Under the pieces are notes generated by a model. It was given only the letters and a program-made list of their open reading frames with translations, made no database searches and had not been told where the DNA came from. The position numbers and the translations under genes were made by a program. DNA of 64,000 nucleotides from assembly GCF_010614725.1 (NCBI RefSeq), contig NZ_JAAEHL010000009.1, positions 62,001 to 126,000 on the forward strand. The letters are read 5' to 3'. Below are positions 55,849 to 64,000 of this stretch, one piece after another; positions within the stretch are counted from its first letter, which is position 1, and each line of letters opens with the position of its first letter. The stretch is from Flavobacterium ajazii (lineage in GTDB: Bacteria > Bacteroidota > Bacteroidia > Flavobacteriales > Flavobacteriaceae).

Positions 55849-57204
55849 ATGAAATTTCTAAAATTCACATTATATATATTTCTTCCGGTACTTTTATTAA
55901 ACTCATGCCGAGATTATGTTGAAGTAGAACCGGTTGGTAACAGCAGAGTTTTAAAATATACTTCTGACTACAGAGGGCTTGCAAATAATTACAGCAGTAT
56001 GACTGCATCAGGAGGTGTCTATCTTCTGGCAAATGCCGATGTTGAATTCCCAACCACTTACCAAAGTAGTGTTAGTACTATTTGGGGAAACAGCTACACC
56101 TGGAAGGAGACAATCTATGATGTCTCACAAGGAGATAGTGACTGGATAAATTTGTATAAAACAGTTTATTACAGTAATGTAATTCTTGACGGCGTAATGA
56201 GTAGTGAAAAAGGAACTGAAGCAGAAAAGAAAGAAATTTATGCCGAGGCCTTTGTACACAGAGCTTTTGCTTATCTGCAATTGGTTAATACTTATGGCCC
56301 ACAGTTTAATCCTGCGTCTGATAACTCAGAAAAAGCAGTTCCGTTGTTATTAAAACCATTATTGTATTCTTCACTAGAAAGAAATACGGTTGGAGAAGTT
56401 TACGATCAGATTATTTCTGATTTAAAAAATGCTTTAGCAAATAATATTCAGGATACTCCGGATTTCAATGTACTCCCTTCTAAAAAAGCAGTTTATGCAT
56501 TATTAGCAAGAACTTATTTATTGATGGGGCAATATGATTTGAGTCTTGAAAATGCACAAAAAGCATTAGCTATGCAAAATACCTTAATTGATTTAAAAGG
56601 ATTGGCATCTGCCTATAGCTATCCAGTTTTACTTCAGAATCAAGAAGTTATATTTTCAAAAACGCTTTTACTTACCTATAATGGCGCACCATTGGCACAG
56701 GACTTATTAAACAGTTATAGCGCCGATGATCTTCGATATAATTATTATACAGCAGCAGGAACTAGTTTTTACCCGAGTTATACTGGAAGAGGATTTGGAA
56801 TTTACACGTATAGCTACACAAACGGAATTAATATCGGAGTTTCGGTTCCTGAGATGTATCTGATTCTTGCTGAATGTTATGCCCGTGCCGGAAATACGCA
56901 GAGTGCTATTGATAATCTTAATATTCTTAGAGCCAAAAGATATAAGACAGGAACGGTATATGCTGTATCTGCTTCTACAAGTAAAGAAGCTTTAGATTTA
57001 GTTTTATTAGAAAGACAAAAAGAGTTTATCGGTAGAGGATTCCGTTGGTTTGATCAGCGAAGATTGAATTTGGATCCGCTTTATCAAAAAACGTATACTA
57101 GAGTTTTTAAAGGAGAAACTTATACTCTTGAACCAAACAGTGATGGATATGTATTTCCAATTCACCAAAATTACATCGATTTAAACCCGGAATTGGGTAA
57201 TTAA
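55849..57204 (+). CDS. SusD/RagB-family lipoprotein (peptide locus)
   Basis: The 451-residue lipoprotein has a signal peptide ending LLNSC. It has SusD-like TPR helices (EAFVHRAFAYLQLVNTYGPQFN) and a RagB C-terminus (VPEMYLILAECYARAGN; ERQKEFIGRGFRWFDQRRLN). It is the surface partner of the upstream receptor, 18 bp away. It is shorter than the glycan-locus SusD proteins here, in line with RagB-type peptide-binding relatives. Confidence 0.9.
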   Translation: MKFLKFTLYIFLPVLLLNSCRDYVEVEPVGNSRVLKYTSDYRGLANNYSSMTASGGVYLLANADVEFPTTYQSSVSTIWGNSYTWKETIYDVSQGDSDWINLYKTVYYSNVILDGVMSSEKGTEAEKKEIYAEAFVHRAFAYLQLVNTYGPQFNPASDNSEKAVPLLLKPLLYSSLERNTVGEVYDQIISDLKNALANNIQDTPDFNVLPSKKAVYALLARTYLLMGQYDLSLENAQKALAMQNTLIDLKGLASAYSYPVLLQNQEVIFSKTLLLTYNGAPLAQDLLNSYSADDLRYNYYTAAGTSFYPSYTGRGFGIYTYSYTNGINIGVSVPEMYLILAECYARAGNTQSAIDNLNILRAKRYKTGTVYAVSASTSKEALDLVLLERQKEFIGRGFRWFDQRRLNLDPLYQKTYTRVFKGETYTLEPNSDGYVFPIHQNYIDLNPELGN

Positions 57205-57214
57205 AACACACACA

Positions 57215-59191
57215 ATGTTTACAAAAATTAAGAATATCAAATTACTGGTATTGGCGTTTTGCGCCTTTACCTTACAGGTTACAAGTCAGGAAATAAAGTC
57301 CAGATTAACAGGTATGGTGGATATCCCCGTACCTGGAATGACTTTCAGTATGACTTATGATGCAAAAGGAGGACCTCTTGAGAACGTTAAAGACATCAAA
57401 GGATATGCCTATGTTTTCAATGACTACAGATGGGAAACCGAAGACATCAAAATGAAAAAAAATGGCGCTGTTTACAGCGCCGATTTTACAGTTCCAAAAA
57501 ACTGTGCTTTTATGGCTTTCAAATTTTACGGCAATACCGAAAATGGTTTAGTAACCGACACGAATCAGGATACGGGCTATATGCTTGTTGCTTTTAAAGA
57601 ACCAAAAGTAAAAATGCCGGGAGCAGATTTGGCTTGGGCGACTTTTAGAAACAAAGATTTTAACGGTCAGTTTGGTGGTTACTTCAAAGATTTTTCTATT
57701 GATGGAGATGCTACAGAATATTGGTTAAAAAAAGAAGTAAAAGATAACGGAAACAGATTTCCTGAGTTTTTTGACACGTATTTCGATGTATTGAAAAAAC
57801 AAAAACCTGAAAAGTTTCAGGAATTGGGTAGCAAATTTTTAGCAGACTTTACAAAGAATATGAAAGGACTTCCTGAAGAAGTGTACACAAAAGTGCATCA
57901 TATTTATTTGTTTGATCTAAAAAATAAAACAAAGGCGGATTCTCTTGAAGCGGTAATCGAAAAACAATTTCCAAAAGGAAGCCACGTAAGATTCAAAGCA
58001 TATCAAAAAATCATGCCGATTCAGGATGCTGCGGAAAGAAATAAAGTAATCACACAGTTCTTAGCCGATTTTCCATACAATTCTGAAGTACCGCCACACC
58101 AAAAATATTTTTATGATAATATCGTAAAAATGCAGTTTGGTTACTATTTTGAAACTAAAGATTATAAAAGCATTTTGGCAATGATTCCAACAATGAATTT
58201 TGCTAATCTAAACGATGCTTACCATCAGAATATTTCTAAAGCTTTGTACTTAAAAACGGTAGACGCTGCAACTATAGAAACTATGGCCGTACCAATAATT
58301 AAGCAGATGCAGGAAAAAGTAAACGATCTGTCTTATATGCAGGGAATTTACTGGTCTCCAAATCAAGCAACAGAAAACGCAAAAAATCAGCTGAACAATG
58401 AGCTGGTGATTCAGATTCGTATGTACGATATGCTGAAAAAATACAAAGAAGTTCTAGAAACTTTTGATTTACTGCCATTTCAAAAACGTTACGAAAAAGC
58501 AAGTGTAAACGATATTTATGTAAGAGCTTTAGAAGCTTTAAACAAACCAACTGCTGATGTTTTAAAAAATGCTGCAAGAGCCAATACCTTATCAGAAGGT
58601 GCAACGGCTAAGCTGAAAGAAATCTATTTAAAAGAAGGTAAAAAAGAAGCTGATTTTCCTGCTTATTTAGAGCAATTGAAAAAAGAAAACAAAGCGGAAG
58701 AAAAAATCGCCTTGATTGATATCGCAGCTCCTGCAATCAAAGTACAATCAGCTGACGGAAAAACAAAAGACCTGGCTTTAAACAGCGGAAAAATCATCGT
58801 AATTGATTTTTGGGCAACCTGGTGCGGGCCTTGTAAAAAAGCTTTTCCAGCGATGCAGCAATTGGTAAACAACTTCAAAGATGACAAACAAGTTGAAGTG
58901 TATTTTATCAGCACGCAGGAAACTAAAGAAGGCTATAAAAAAGAAGCTTTGGCTTATCTAAAAGAAAAAGGTTTAAAAATCAATACGTACTTTGATTTGG
59001 TTAAAAAAGGTGGCGGAACCAATAATGCTTCTTTTACCAGCTATGCTCAGATCTTTAAATCAAGCGGAATCCCAAGAAAAGTGGTGATTAAAGACGGGAA
59101 AATCCGTTTTACATCTGAAGGATATTCTGGAAACCCAGGACAATTAGTTGACGAACTTACAGGTGTCATCAATGCTTTGAAAAACGAATAA
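57215..59191 (+). CDS. TlpA-like thioredoxin-fold protein with large N-terminal region
   Basis: The 658-residue exported protein has a signal peptide (1-24). About 490 residues of helical, uncharacterised sequence precede a C-terminal TlpA/AhpC-type thioredoxin domain with active-site W-C-G-P-C (C537, C540) and a cis-Pro (GIPRKVVI). Such proteins reduce or exchange disulfides in the periplasm. In peptide loci they may reduce disulfides in imported peptides before proteolysis (inference). It lies 10 bp after susD. Confidence 0.85.
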   Translation: MFTKIKNIKLLVLAFCAFTLQVTSQEIKSRLTGMVDIPVPGMTFSMTYDAKGGPLENVKDIKGYAYVFNDYRWETEDIKMKKNGAVYSADFTVPKNCAFMAFKFYGNTENGLVTDTNQDTGYMLVAFKEPKVKMPGADLAWATFRNKDFNGQFGGYFKDFSIDGDATEYWLKKEVKDNGNRFPEFFDTYFDVLKKQKPEKFQELGSKFLADFTKNMKGLPEEVYTKVHHIYLFDLKNKTKADSLEAVIEKQFPKGSHVRFKAYQKIMPIQDAAERNKVITQFLADFPYNSEVPPHQKYFYDNIVKMQFGYYFETKDYKSILAMIPTMNFANLNDAYHQNISKALYLKTVDAATIETMAVPIIKQMQEKVNDLSYMQGIYWSPNQATENAKNQLNNELVIQIRMYDMLKKYKEVLETFDLLPFQKRYEKASVNDIYVRALEALNKPTADVLKNAARANTLSEGATAKLKEIYLKEGKKEADFPAYLEQLKKENKAEEKIALIDIAAPAIKVQSADGKTKDLALNSGKIIVIDFWATWCGPCKKAFPAMQQLVNNFKDDKQVEVYFISTQETKEGYKKEALAYLKEKGLKINTYFDLVKKGGGTNNASFTSYAQIFKSSGIPRKVVIKDGKIRFTSEGYSGNPGQLVDELTGVINALKNE

Positions 59192-59215
59192 TTGCTTTTG
59201 GAAAATCAAAAAAAT

Positions 59216-61813
59216 ATGAAAAAAATAGTTTTGCTATGTACACTCGCTTTGAGTGTGCATAGTTTATCTGCACAGAAAAAAGCAGTAGACGAATCGGCAT
59301 ACCAATCATGGCAAAGAATTAATAGTAAGTCTATTTCTTATAATGGAAAATGGATTTCGTACAGCACTGTTTTTCAGGATGAAGAAAAAGAAAACAAAAA
59401 ACAAATCATTATTCAGGAAGCTCCAAAAGGAAAACGTTTGGTTCTGGAAAATATCAATGATCTAAAATTCATCGGGAAAAAAGACTGGATTCAGTACAGT
59501 AAAAATGACAGCACACTGCTTCAAAATTTAAAAACAGGAGTTAAAAAACTTTGGAAAAGCAAGCATTACACCAATCCGCTTGAAGGAACGGATTTCCTGT
59601 ATTACACACGTCCGGAAACTCCAAAAGGAGCAATCTTTTTACAGCGTTTGGTTTGTTATAATTTAGAAAGCAATGACAGTACTTTTGTAAGCAACATTAA
59701 GTCTTCTCGTTTTTTAAAGAACAAATCGATTGTGTATGTTCAGATTGAAAAAGATCAAATTTTCCTAAAACACGGAGCAATCGGTGGCAAACAAGAAACA
59801 GTCTACAGCGGAAAAGCATCCGATTTTGGAGATTTTCAATTAAACGACAAAGAAAACGGCGGTACTTTTACTTTAAAAGGTGCAAACAGCGCTGATTTCA
59901 ACATGGTTTATTACTTCAATCTGAACACTAATTCTACCAAAGTTTTATTCAATTATGATGATATTGCTTTAAACGATTCAAATTTCTCAATTTCAAGAGT
60001 AGCCTATTCCATCAATGAAAATAGTAATTTAATTTCGTTGGTAGTAAACTCTAATAAACGTCCTGAAAACACACAGATTCCAAAATCGAATATTGAAATC
60101 TGGAAGTATAATCAAGGAACTATGGAACGCAGACAAGAGTTATTAAGAAGTTCTAAAACACTTCCAAGCGAGCCAAAATTTCTTTATGACATCCAAAACA
60201 AAAAAGTAATCAAAGTAGCTGCTACTGGCGAATTTGATCAAGTAATTATTCCTGAATCAGGAAATTCTAAAGGTGTTTTTGCAGTTGACAAAAAACCTTA
60301 TACTGTAGAAGTTGACTGGACTTTTAATGAACGTAGCGATATTTATTGGATTGAACTTGCTACAGGAAAAGCCACAAAAGTACTATCAGGTGTTTTTGGC
60401 GGTTTAAACTGTAATCCACAAGGAAGCTTTGCCGTTTTTTATGATGAAAGTCAAAAAAAATGGTTTGTGTTTGATTCTTCTTCTCTGAAATTTAAAAACA
60501 TTAGCGACCAGATTCCTTATCCGGTTTCTAATCATAATGTAGATATGGCAAATCTAAACACGCAATACGGAATTGCAGGCTGGCTCAACAATGGAAACAC
60601 TGTTGTTTTGTATGATCAATTTGATTTGTGGGCAATCGATTTAACCAATCAAAAACCTGCATATACAATAACTCAGGGATATGGAAGAAAAAACAATGTG
60701 GAATTACGTTACAGTGAAACTGGATTTATTGGCAACTTAGACCAGAAAAAAGAAATCACTTTAATTGGTTTTGATTTTGAACATAAATCTAAAGGAATTT
60801 ACAAGTTAGTAAACAATAATTCGGTAACTAAGGTTTTTGCCAACCCAAATTACAATGTGCGAATTGAAGCGCTTTCAGGAGATAAATCTTCTGTTTTATT
60901 TATAAAAGAAAGCTATACTACTTATCCCGATTTATGGTGGGGAACTTCTAGTTTTGGCTCACAATCGAAAATGACAGACATTAATCCGCAGCAAAAAGAC
61001 TATGCTTGGGGAACTTCAAAAGTTTTAACTTGGAAAAGCTACAGCGGAAAAGAAAATCAAGGAAACCTTTATCTTCCAGACAACTACGATAGTAAAAAAA
61101 CATATCCAGTAATTGTTCATTTCTATGAAAAACATACTGAAGATTTTAATGTTTATCAACAGCCTGAAGTAAGCTCTGCCAACATTGATATTCCAACATT
61201 TGTAAGTAGAGGTTATATTGTTTTTCAACCCGATGTGCATTACGTTTATGGCGAAGTTGGAAATAGCACTTACAATGACGTTATAAGCGGTGTTGAATAT
61301 CTAATCTCACAAGGTATTACAGAAAAAGGGAAAATTGGAATTCAAGGACATAGTTTTGGAGGTTACGAAACTTCTTTTTTAACTACTAAAACCGATATTT
61401 TTACTTGTGCTATTGTCGCTTCAGGAGTAAGCAACTTTACAGCCAATTACCCAATTATGAGATCTAATGGTATTTCGACTATGTTTAAATATGAAGCAGA
61501 TCAATTGCGTATGGGAAGTGCTATGCATGAAAACCTTGACGGCTACATCAAAAATTCGCCTCTTTTTGGAGCGAAAAATATAAAAACACCAATTTTGATT
61601 TTCCATAATGATAATGACCGTGCGGTTCCTTATCAAGAAGGACAATCACTATTCTTTGCACTCCGTCGTTTAGGAAAACCTGCTTACTTGCTAAACTATA
61701 AAAAAGAAGGGCATAGTTTGGACAATCCCGAAAACAGAAAAGACTGGACACTCAAAATGCAGCAGTATTTTGATTACTACTTAAAAGGTGCCGCAAAACC
61801 AGACTGGATGTAA
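59216..61813 (+). CDS. S9-family prolyl oligopeptidase-type peptidase
   Basis: I start at the ATG at 59216, which opens a clear signal peptide (MKKIVLLCTLALSVHSLSA); an in-frame TTG at 59192 abuts the previous stop. The protein has 865 residues. An N-terminal beta-propeller-like part (about 30-600) is followed by an alpha/beta-hydrolase domain with S713 in QGHSFGGYE, the Asp in NDNDRAVP and the His in KEGHSLDNP. It cleaves short peptides, often after Pro or Ala, in the periplasm. Confidence 0.88.
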   Translation: MKKIVLLCTLALSVHSLSAQKKAVDESAYQSWQRINSKSISYNGKWISYSTVFQDEEKENKKQIIIQEAPKGKRLVLENINDLKFIGKKDWIQYSKNDSTLLQNLKTGVKKLWKSKHYTNPLEGTDFLYYTRPETPKGAIFLQRLVCYNLESNDSTFVSNIKSSRFLKNKSIVYVQIEKDQIFLKHGAIGGKQETVYSGKASDFGDFQLNDKENGGTFTLKGANSADFNMVYYFNLNTNSTKVLFNYDDIALNDSNFSISRVAYSINENSNLISLVVNSNKRPENTQIPKSNIEIWKYNQGTMERRQELLRSSKTLPSEPKFLYDIQNKKVIKVAATGEFDQVIIPESGNSKGVFAVDKKPYTVEVDWTFNERSDIYWIELATGKATKVLSGVFGGLNCNPQGSFAVFYDESQKKWFVFDSSSLKFKNISDQIPYPVSNHNVDMANLNTQYGIAGWLNNGNTVVLYDQFDLWAIDLTNQKPAYTITQGYGRKNNVELRYSETGFIGNLDQKKEITLIGFDFEHKSKGIYKLVNNNSVTKVFANPNYNVRIEALSGDKSSVLFIKESYTTYPDLWWGTSSFGSQSKMTDINPQQKDYAWGTSKVLTWKSYSGKENQGNLYLPDNYDSKKTYPVIVHFYEKHTEDFNVYQQPEVSSANIDIPTFVSRGYIVFQPDVHYVYGEVGNSTYNDVISGVEYLISQGITEKGKIGIQGHSFGGYETSFLTTKTDIFTCAIVASGVSNFTANYPIMRSNGISTMFKYEADQLRMGSAMHENLDGYIKNSPLFGAKNIKTPILIFHNDNDRAVPYQEGQSLFFALRRLGKPAYLLNYKKEGHSLDNPENRKDWTLKMQQYFDYYLKGAAKPDWM

Positions 61814-61829
61814 TTTAATTAAAATTATA

Positions 61830-61980
61830 AAACACATAGAAACATAGATTTTTTTCTCTTTTTCACTTGAGAACAAAGAAGAAGCTAGCTTCCATACATA
61901 GTCCCAATGGCTATCGGGAATGTGAATTAATGTAAGTGAAAAACCTTTTTTAGGTCTGCTAACTATGTTTCTATGTGTTT
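61830..61980. repeat. MITE-like inverted-repeat element
   Basis: Perfect 18-bp arms AAACACATAGAAACATAG (61830-61847) and CTATGTTTCTATGTGTTT (61963-61980). Nested inside are TTTTTCACTT (61859-61868) with AAGTGAAAAA (61934-61943) and a central TCCCAATGGCTATCGGGA, which is near-palindromic with G-U pairs. The 151 bp can fold into one long rod. No open frame. Similar words are common between genes in Flavobacterium, to my knowledge. Confidence 0.75.
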
Positions 61981-62092
61981 AAAAAAACTGTTATTTGAAG
62001 GTTTCTCATAAAACCTTCAAATGAACAGCAAGGGCTTCTTATACCCTATTCCAACTAAAATTCAATCAAAAAAAGAACAATAACTATCAACA

Positions 62093-64000
62093 ATGAAAAC
62101 AAAATTAATTTTAGCGCATTTACTGTTTTTGGGATTAACCCAGGTTTCTGCGCAGTTTAAAACTACTTTTCCGTTACCCAAAGAAGTCGCACACGGAACG
62201 CTTCCAAACGGAATGCAGTATTTTATCATGCACAACGAATGGCCAAAAGACAGAGCCGATTTCTATTTTGTTCAAAATGTAGGAGCTATTTTAGAAAATG
62301 ATGATCAAGACGGATTAGCGCATTTTCTGGAACACATGGCTTTTAACGGAACTGAACATTTTAAAGGAAAAGGAATCATCAATATGCTGGAAAAGCAAGG
62401 TGTTTCTTTTGGAAAAGACATCAATGCTTACACGGCTTATGACGAAACCGTTTACAACATCAGCAATGTTCCTGCAGACAATAAAACTTTGCTGGATTCC
62501 TGCATGTATGTATTACACGATTGGTCAGGTTCGCTGCTTTTAGCGAATAACGAAATTGATGCCGAAAGAGGCGTAATTCGTGAAGAATGGCGTACTAGAA
62601 GAAACGCAGATTACCGAGCTGGAGAAAAAATTGATAAAGTCGTTTTTCAAGGTTCTAAATATGCTAAACGAAATGTAATTGGTGACTTGAATGTCATCAA
62701 TAATTTCAAATATCAGGTTTTAAGAGATTATTATAAAAAGTGGTATCAACCGCAAAATCAGGCTGTCGTTATTGTGGGGGATATCGACGTAGCTTTAATC
62801 GAAAAACGTGTTAAAGAGATTTTCGGTTCGATACCGACCCCAAAGAAAATCAACAAAAGAGAATACGAAAAAATTCCGGTACAGAAAGAAAACCGTTATG
62901 TGCTGGCAACTGACAAAGAATTACAGCGTTCGGGAATTTCACTTTCGTACACTATGCCAAAACCTTTAGTGCAAGACGAAGCCGAAATGACGAAAAGCAT
63001 GCAGGAAAGTCTTGCGATGCAGTTAATGAATACTCGTTTTGGAGAATACATCATCAACAATGAAACGGCAGGTTTATCTTTTGGTGTTAGAAATGATAAT
63101 CTTTCAAGATTAGACAGCAAGTTTTCATTGTACATCACACCTAAAAAAGGTAAATTCTTAGAAGCTTTTTCGGAAGCCTACAAAGAATACGAAAGAGCCA
63201 TTCAAAACGGATTTACACAGCAGGAATTAGATCGTTTGAAAACCAAAATGCGCAGCAATTATGATAATCGTTTAGCGAATAAAGACAAAATCAGCAACGG
63301 ATACTGGGCAGAACAATTACAGATGTATTTCTTAGAAGCCAATCCGGTAATGACTTTAGATCAGGAATACAAATGGATGAACGATTTTCTAAGTAAAGTT
63401 ACTTTGGAACAAGTTAACAGCGCTTTTAGAGCTTTAGAACCAAAACAAAACTTAATCTTATCGGTTTCTGCTCCAGAAGATGCAGCAACGAAATTTCCAG
63501 AAGCAAATGACTATTGGAATGCAATGAAAACCATTTCAACCAGCAAATTGGAACCGTACAAAGAAGAAGAATTAACTGCTTCTTTAGTTAAAGAACAGCT
63601 GACAGAAAAAGCGATTGCAAAAAACAGCGACATTAAAGCTTTCGCCAATGCGAAACAATATACTTTGGCAAACGGAGCAAAAGTGATTATTTACCCAACG
63701 ACACTGAGCAAAGACCAGATTTTGTTTTCTGCTTACAGCGCAGGAGGAAATTCTTTGGCAGATTGGCAGGATCTTCCATCAGCACAAATTGCAACGGCCG
63801 CTGCGGCTTACTCTGGTTTGGGTGATTATAAGTTTACCGATTTAAAAAAGAAACTGGCAGGTAAAACGGCCAGCGTGAGTCCATATATTGGAGGTTTATA
63901 CGAAGGTTTTAACGGAAGCAGCAATAAAGAATCTTTAACGACATTATTACAGTTGACTTACCTTTATTTCCAGCATCCAAGATTTGATACGACTACTTTT
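62093..64000 (+). CDS. M16 (insulinase/pitrilysin) family zinc peptidase, 5' part
   Basis: The gene starts with ATG at 62093 and runs off the window after 636 codons. A signal peptide (1-20, ending VSA) is followed by an M16 N-terminal domain with the inverted zinc motif HFLEH (77-81) and the downstream glutamate in ERGVIREEWR. The start of a second, inactive M16 half follows (after about residue 520). M16 enzymes degrade peptides up to small proteins, here in the periplasm. A 279-bp gap with a repeat element separates it from the S9 gene; it may still belong to the peptide locus. Confidence 0.9.
   Translation, partial: MKTKLILAHLLFLGLTQVSAQFKTTFPLPKEVAHGTLPNGMQYFIMHNEWPKDRADFYFVQNVGAILENDDQDGLAHFLEHMAFNGTEHFKGKGIINMLEKQGVSFGKDINAYTAYDETVYNISNVPADNKTLLDSCMYVLHDWSGSLLLANNEIDAERGVIREEWRTRRNADYRAGEKIDKVVFQGSKYAKRNVIGDLNVINNFKYQVLRDYYKKWYQPQNQAVVIVGDIDVALIEKRVKEIFGSIPTPKKINKREYEKIPVQKENRYVLATDKELQRSGISLSYTMPKPLVQDEAEMTKSMQESLAMQLMNTRFGEYIINNETAGLSFGVRNDNLSRLDSKFSLYITPKKGKFLEAFSEAYKEYERAIQNGFTQQELDRLKTKMRSNYDNRLANKDKISNGYWAEQLQMYFLEANPVMTLDQEYKWMNDFLSKVTLEQVNSAFRALEPKQNLILSVSAPEDAATKFPEANDYWNAMKTISTSKLEPYKEEELTASLVKEQLTEKAIAKNSDIKAFANAKQYTLANGAKVIIYPTTLSKDQILFSAYSAGGNSLADWQDLPSAQIATAAAAYSGLGDYKFTDLKKKLAGKTASVSPYIGGLYEGFNGSSNKESLTTLLQLTYLYFQHPRFDTTTF

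Noticed and set aside
1..64000. CRISPR array, prophage or complete insertion sequence
   Set aside because: I saw no regularly spaced repeats, phage structural genes or transposase; only one IS-end-like relic.

Overview
The window looks like a chromosome segment of a Flavobacterium-type bacterium (Bacteroidota). The evidence is three SusC/SusD pairs, a one-protein hybrid two-component regulator, a type IX secretion C-terminal domain, Bacteroidota-type promoters (TTG, about 20 bp, then TAnnTTTG), AT-rich DNA and intergenic inverted repeats. No species name can be given from sequence alone. Nothing indicates a plasmid, prophage or CRISPR array.

Region 1 (1-4000): the frameshifted end of a Crp/Fnr regulator, a stand-alone LpxA-like acyltransferase, then a leftward Crp/Fnr gene, a short-chain dehydrogenase and a VOC/SnoaL-like protein. 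Region 2 (4000-19226): a beta-1,4-galactan (pectic galactan) utilisation locus. It runs leftward as SusC, SusD, a SusE-like lipoprotein, two tandem GH53 endo-galactanases and a GH2 beta-galactosidase, with a divergent hybrid two-component sensor-regulator. A truncated TonB-receptor fragment with an IS-end-like palindrome separates it from the next locus.

Region 3 (19693-49601): a large locus for a sulfated uronic-acid polysaccharide, most likely a glycosaminoglycan of the chondroitin/hyaluronan type. It has two PL8 lyases (one carrying a type IX sorting domain), a five-bladed-propeller hydrolase, SusC/SusD, a GH88 unsaturated uronyl hydrolase, a sulfatase, a KduD-like dehydrogenase, a DUF4861 protein and a beta-helix lyase-like gene broken by one in-frame TAG. 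Next comes a five-gene leftward operon: GHMP sugar kinase, nucleotidyltransferase, 4-epimerase-like SDR, FucP-type MFS transporter and a glucosamine-6-phosphate deaminase fused to a PIG-L deacetylase domain. A LacI-family regulator, a CBM9-like protein without a signal peptide and a phosphohexosamine mutase follow.

The most striking non-coding signal is a 16-bp palindrome, ATGTGCTCGAGCACAT or close variants. I found seven copies, all in four intergenic regions: before susC, before the T9SS-tagged PL8 gene, between the kinase operon and lacI, and before the CBM9-like gene. At the first three the proximal copy sits at a nearly constant distance upstream of a conserved TTG-N20-TAnnTTTG-like promoter (centre about -60). 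At the fourth it abuts the -7 box. I read this as the regulon of the LacI protein encoded here, coupling polymer capture and cleavage to amino-sugar salvage.

Region 4 (50041-64000): tRNA-Glu between two near-identical terminators, then an ECF sigma factor, a FecR-type anti-sigma factor, a SusC receptor with an STN signalling domain, SusD, a TlpA-like thioredoxin protein, an S9 peptidase and the start of an M16 peptidase that runs off the window. A Flavobacterium-style inverted-repeat element lies before the M16 gene. This block looks like a peptide or protein scavenging locus under cell-surface signalling.
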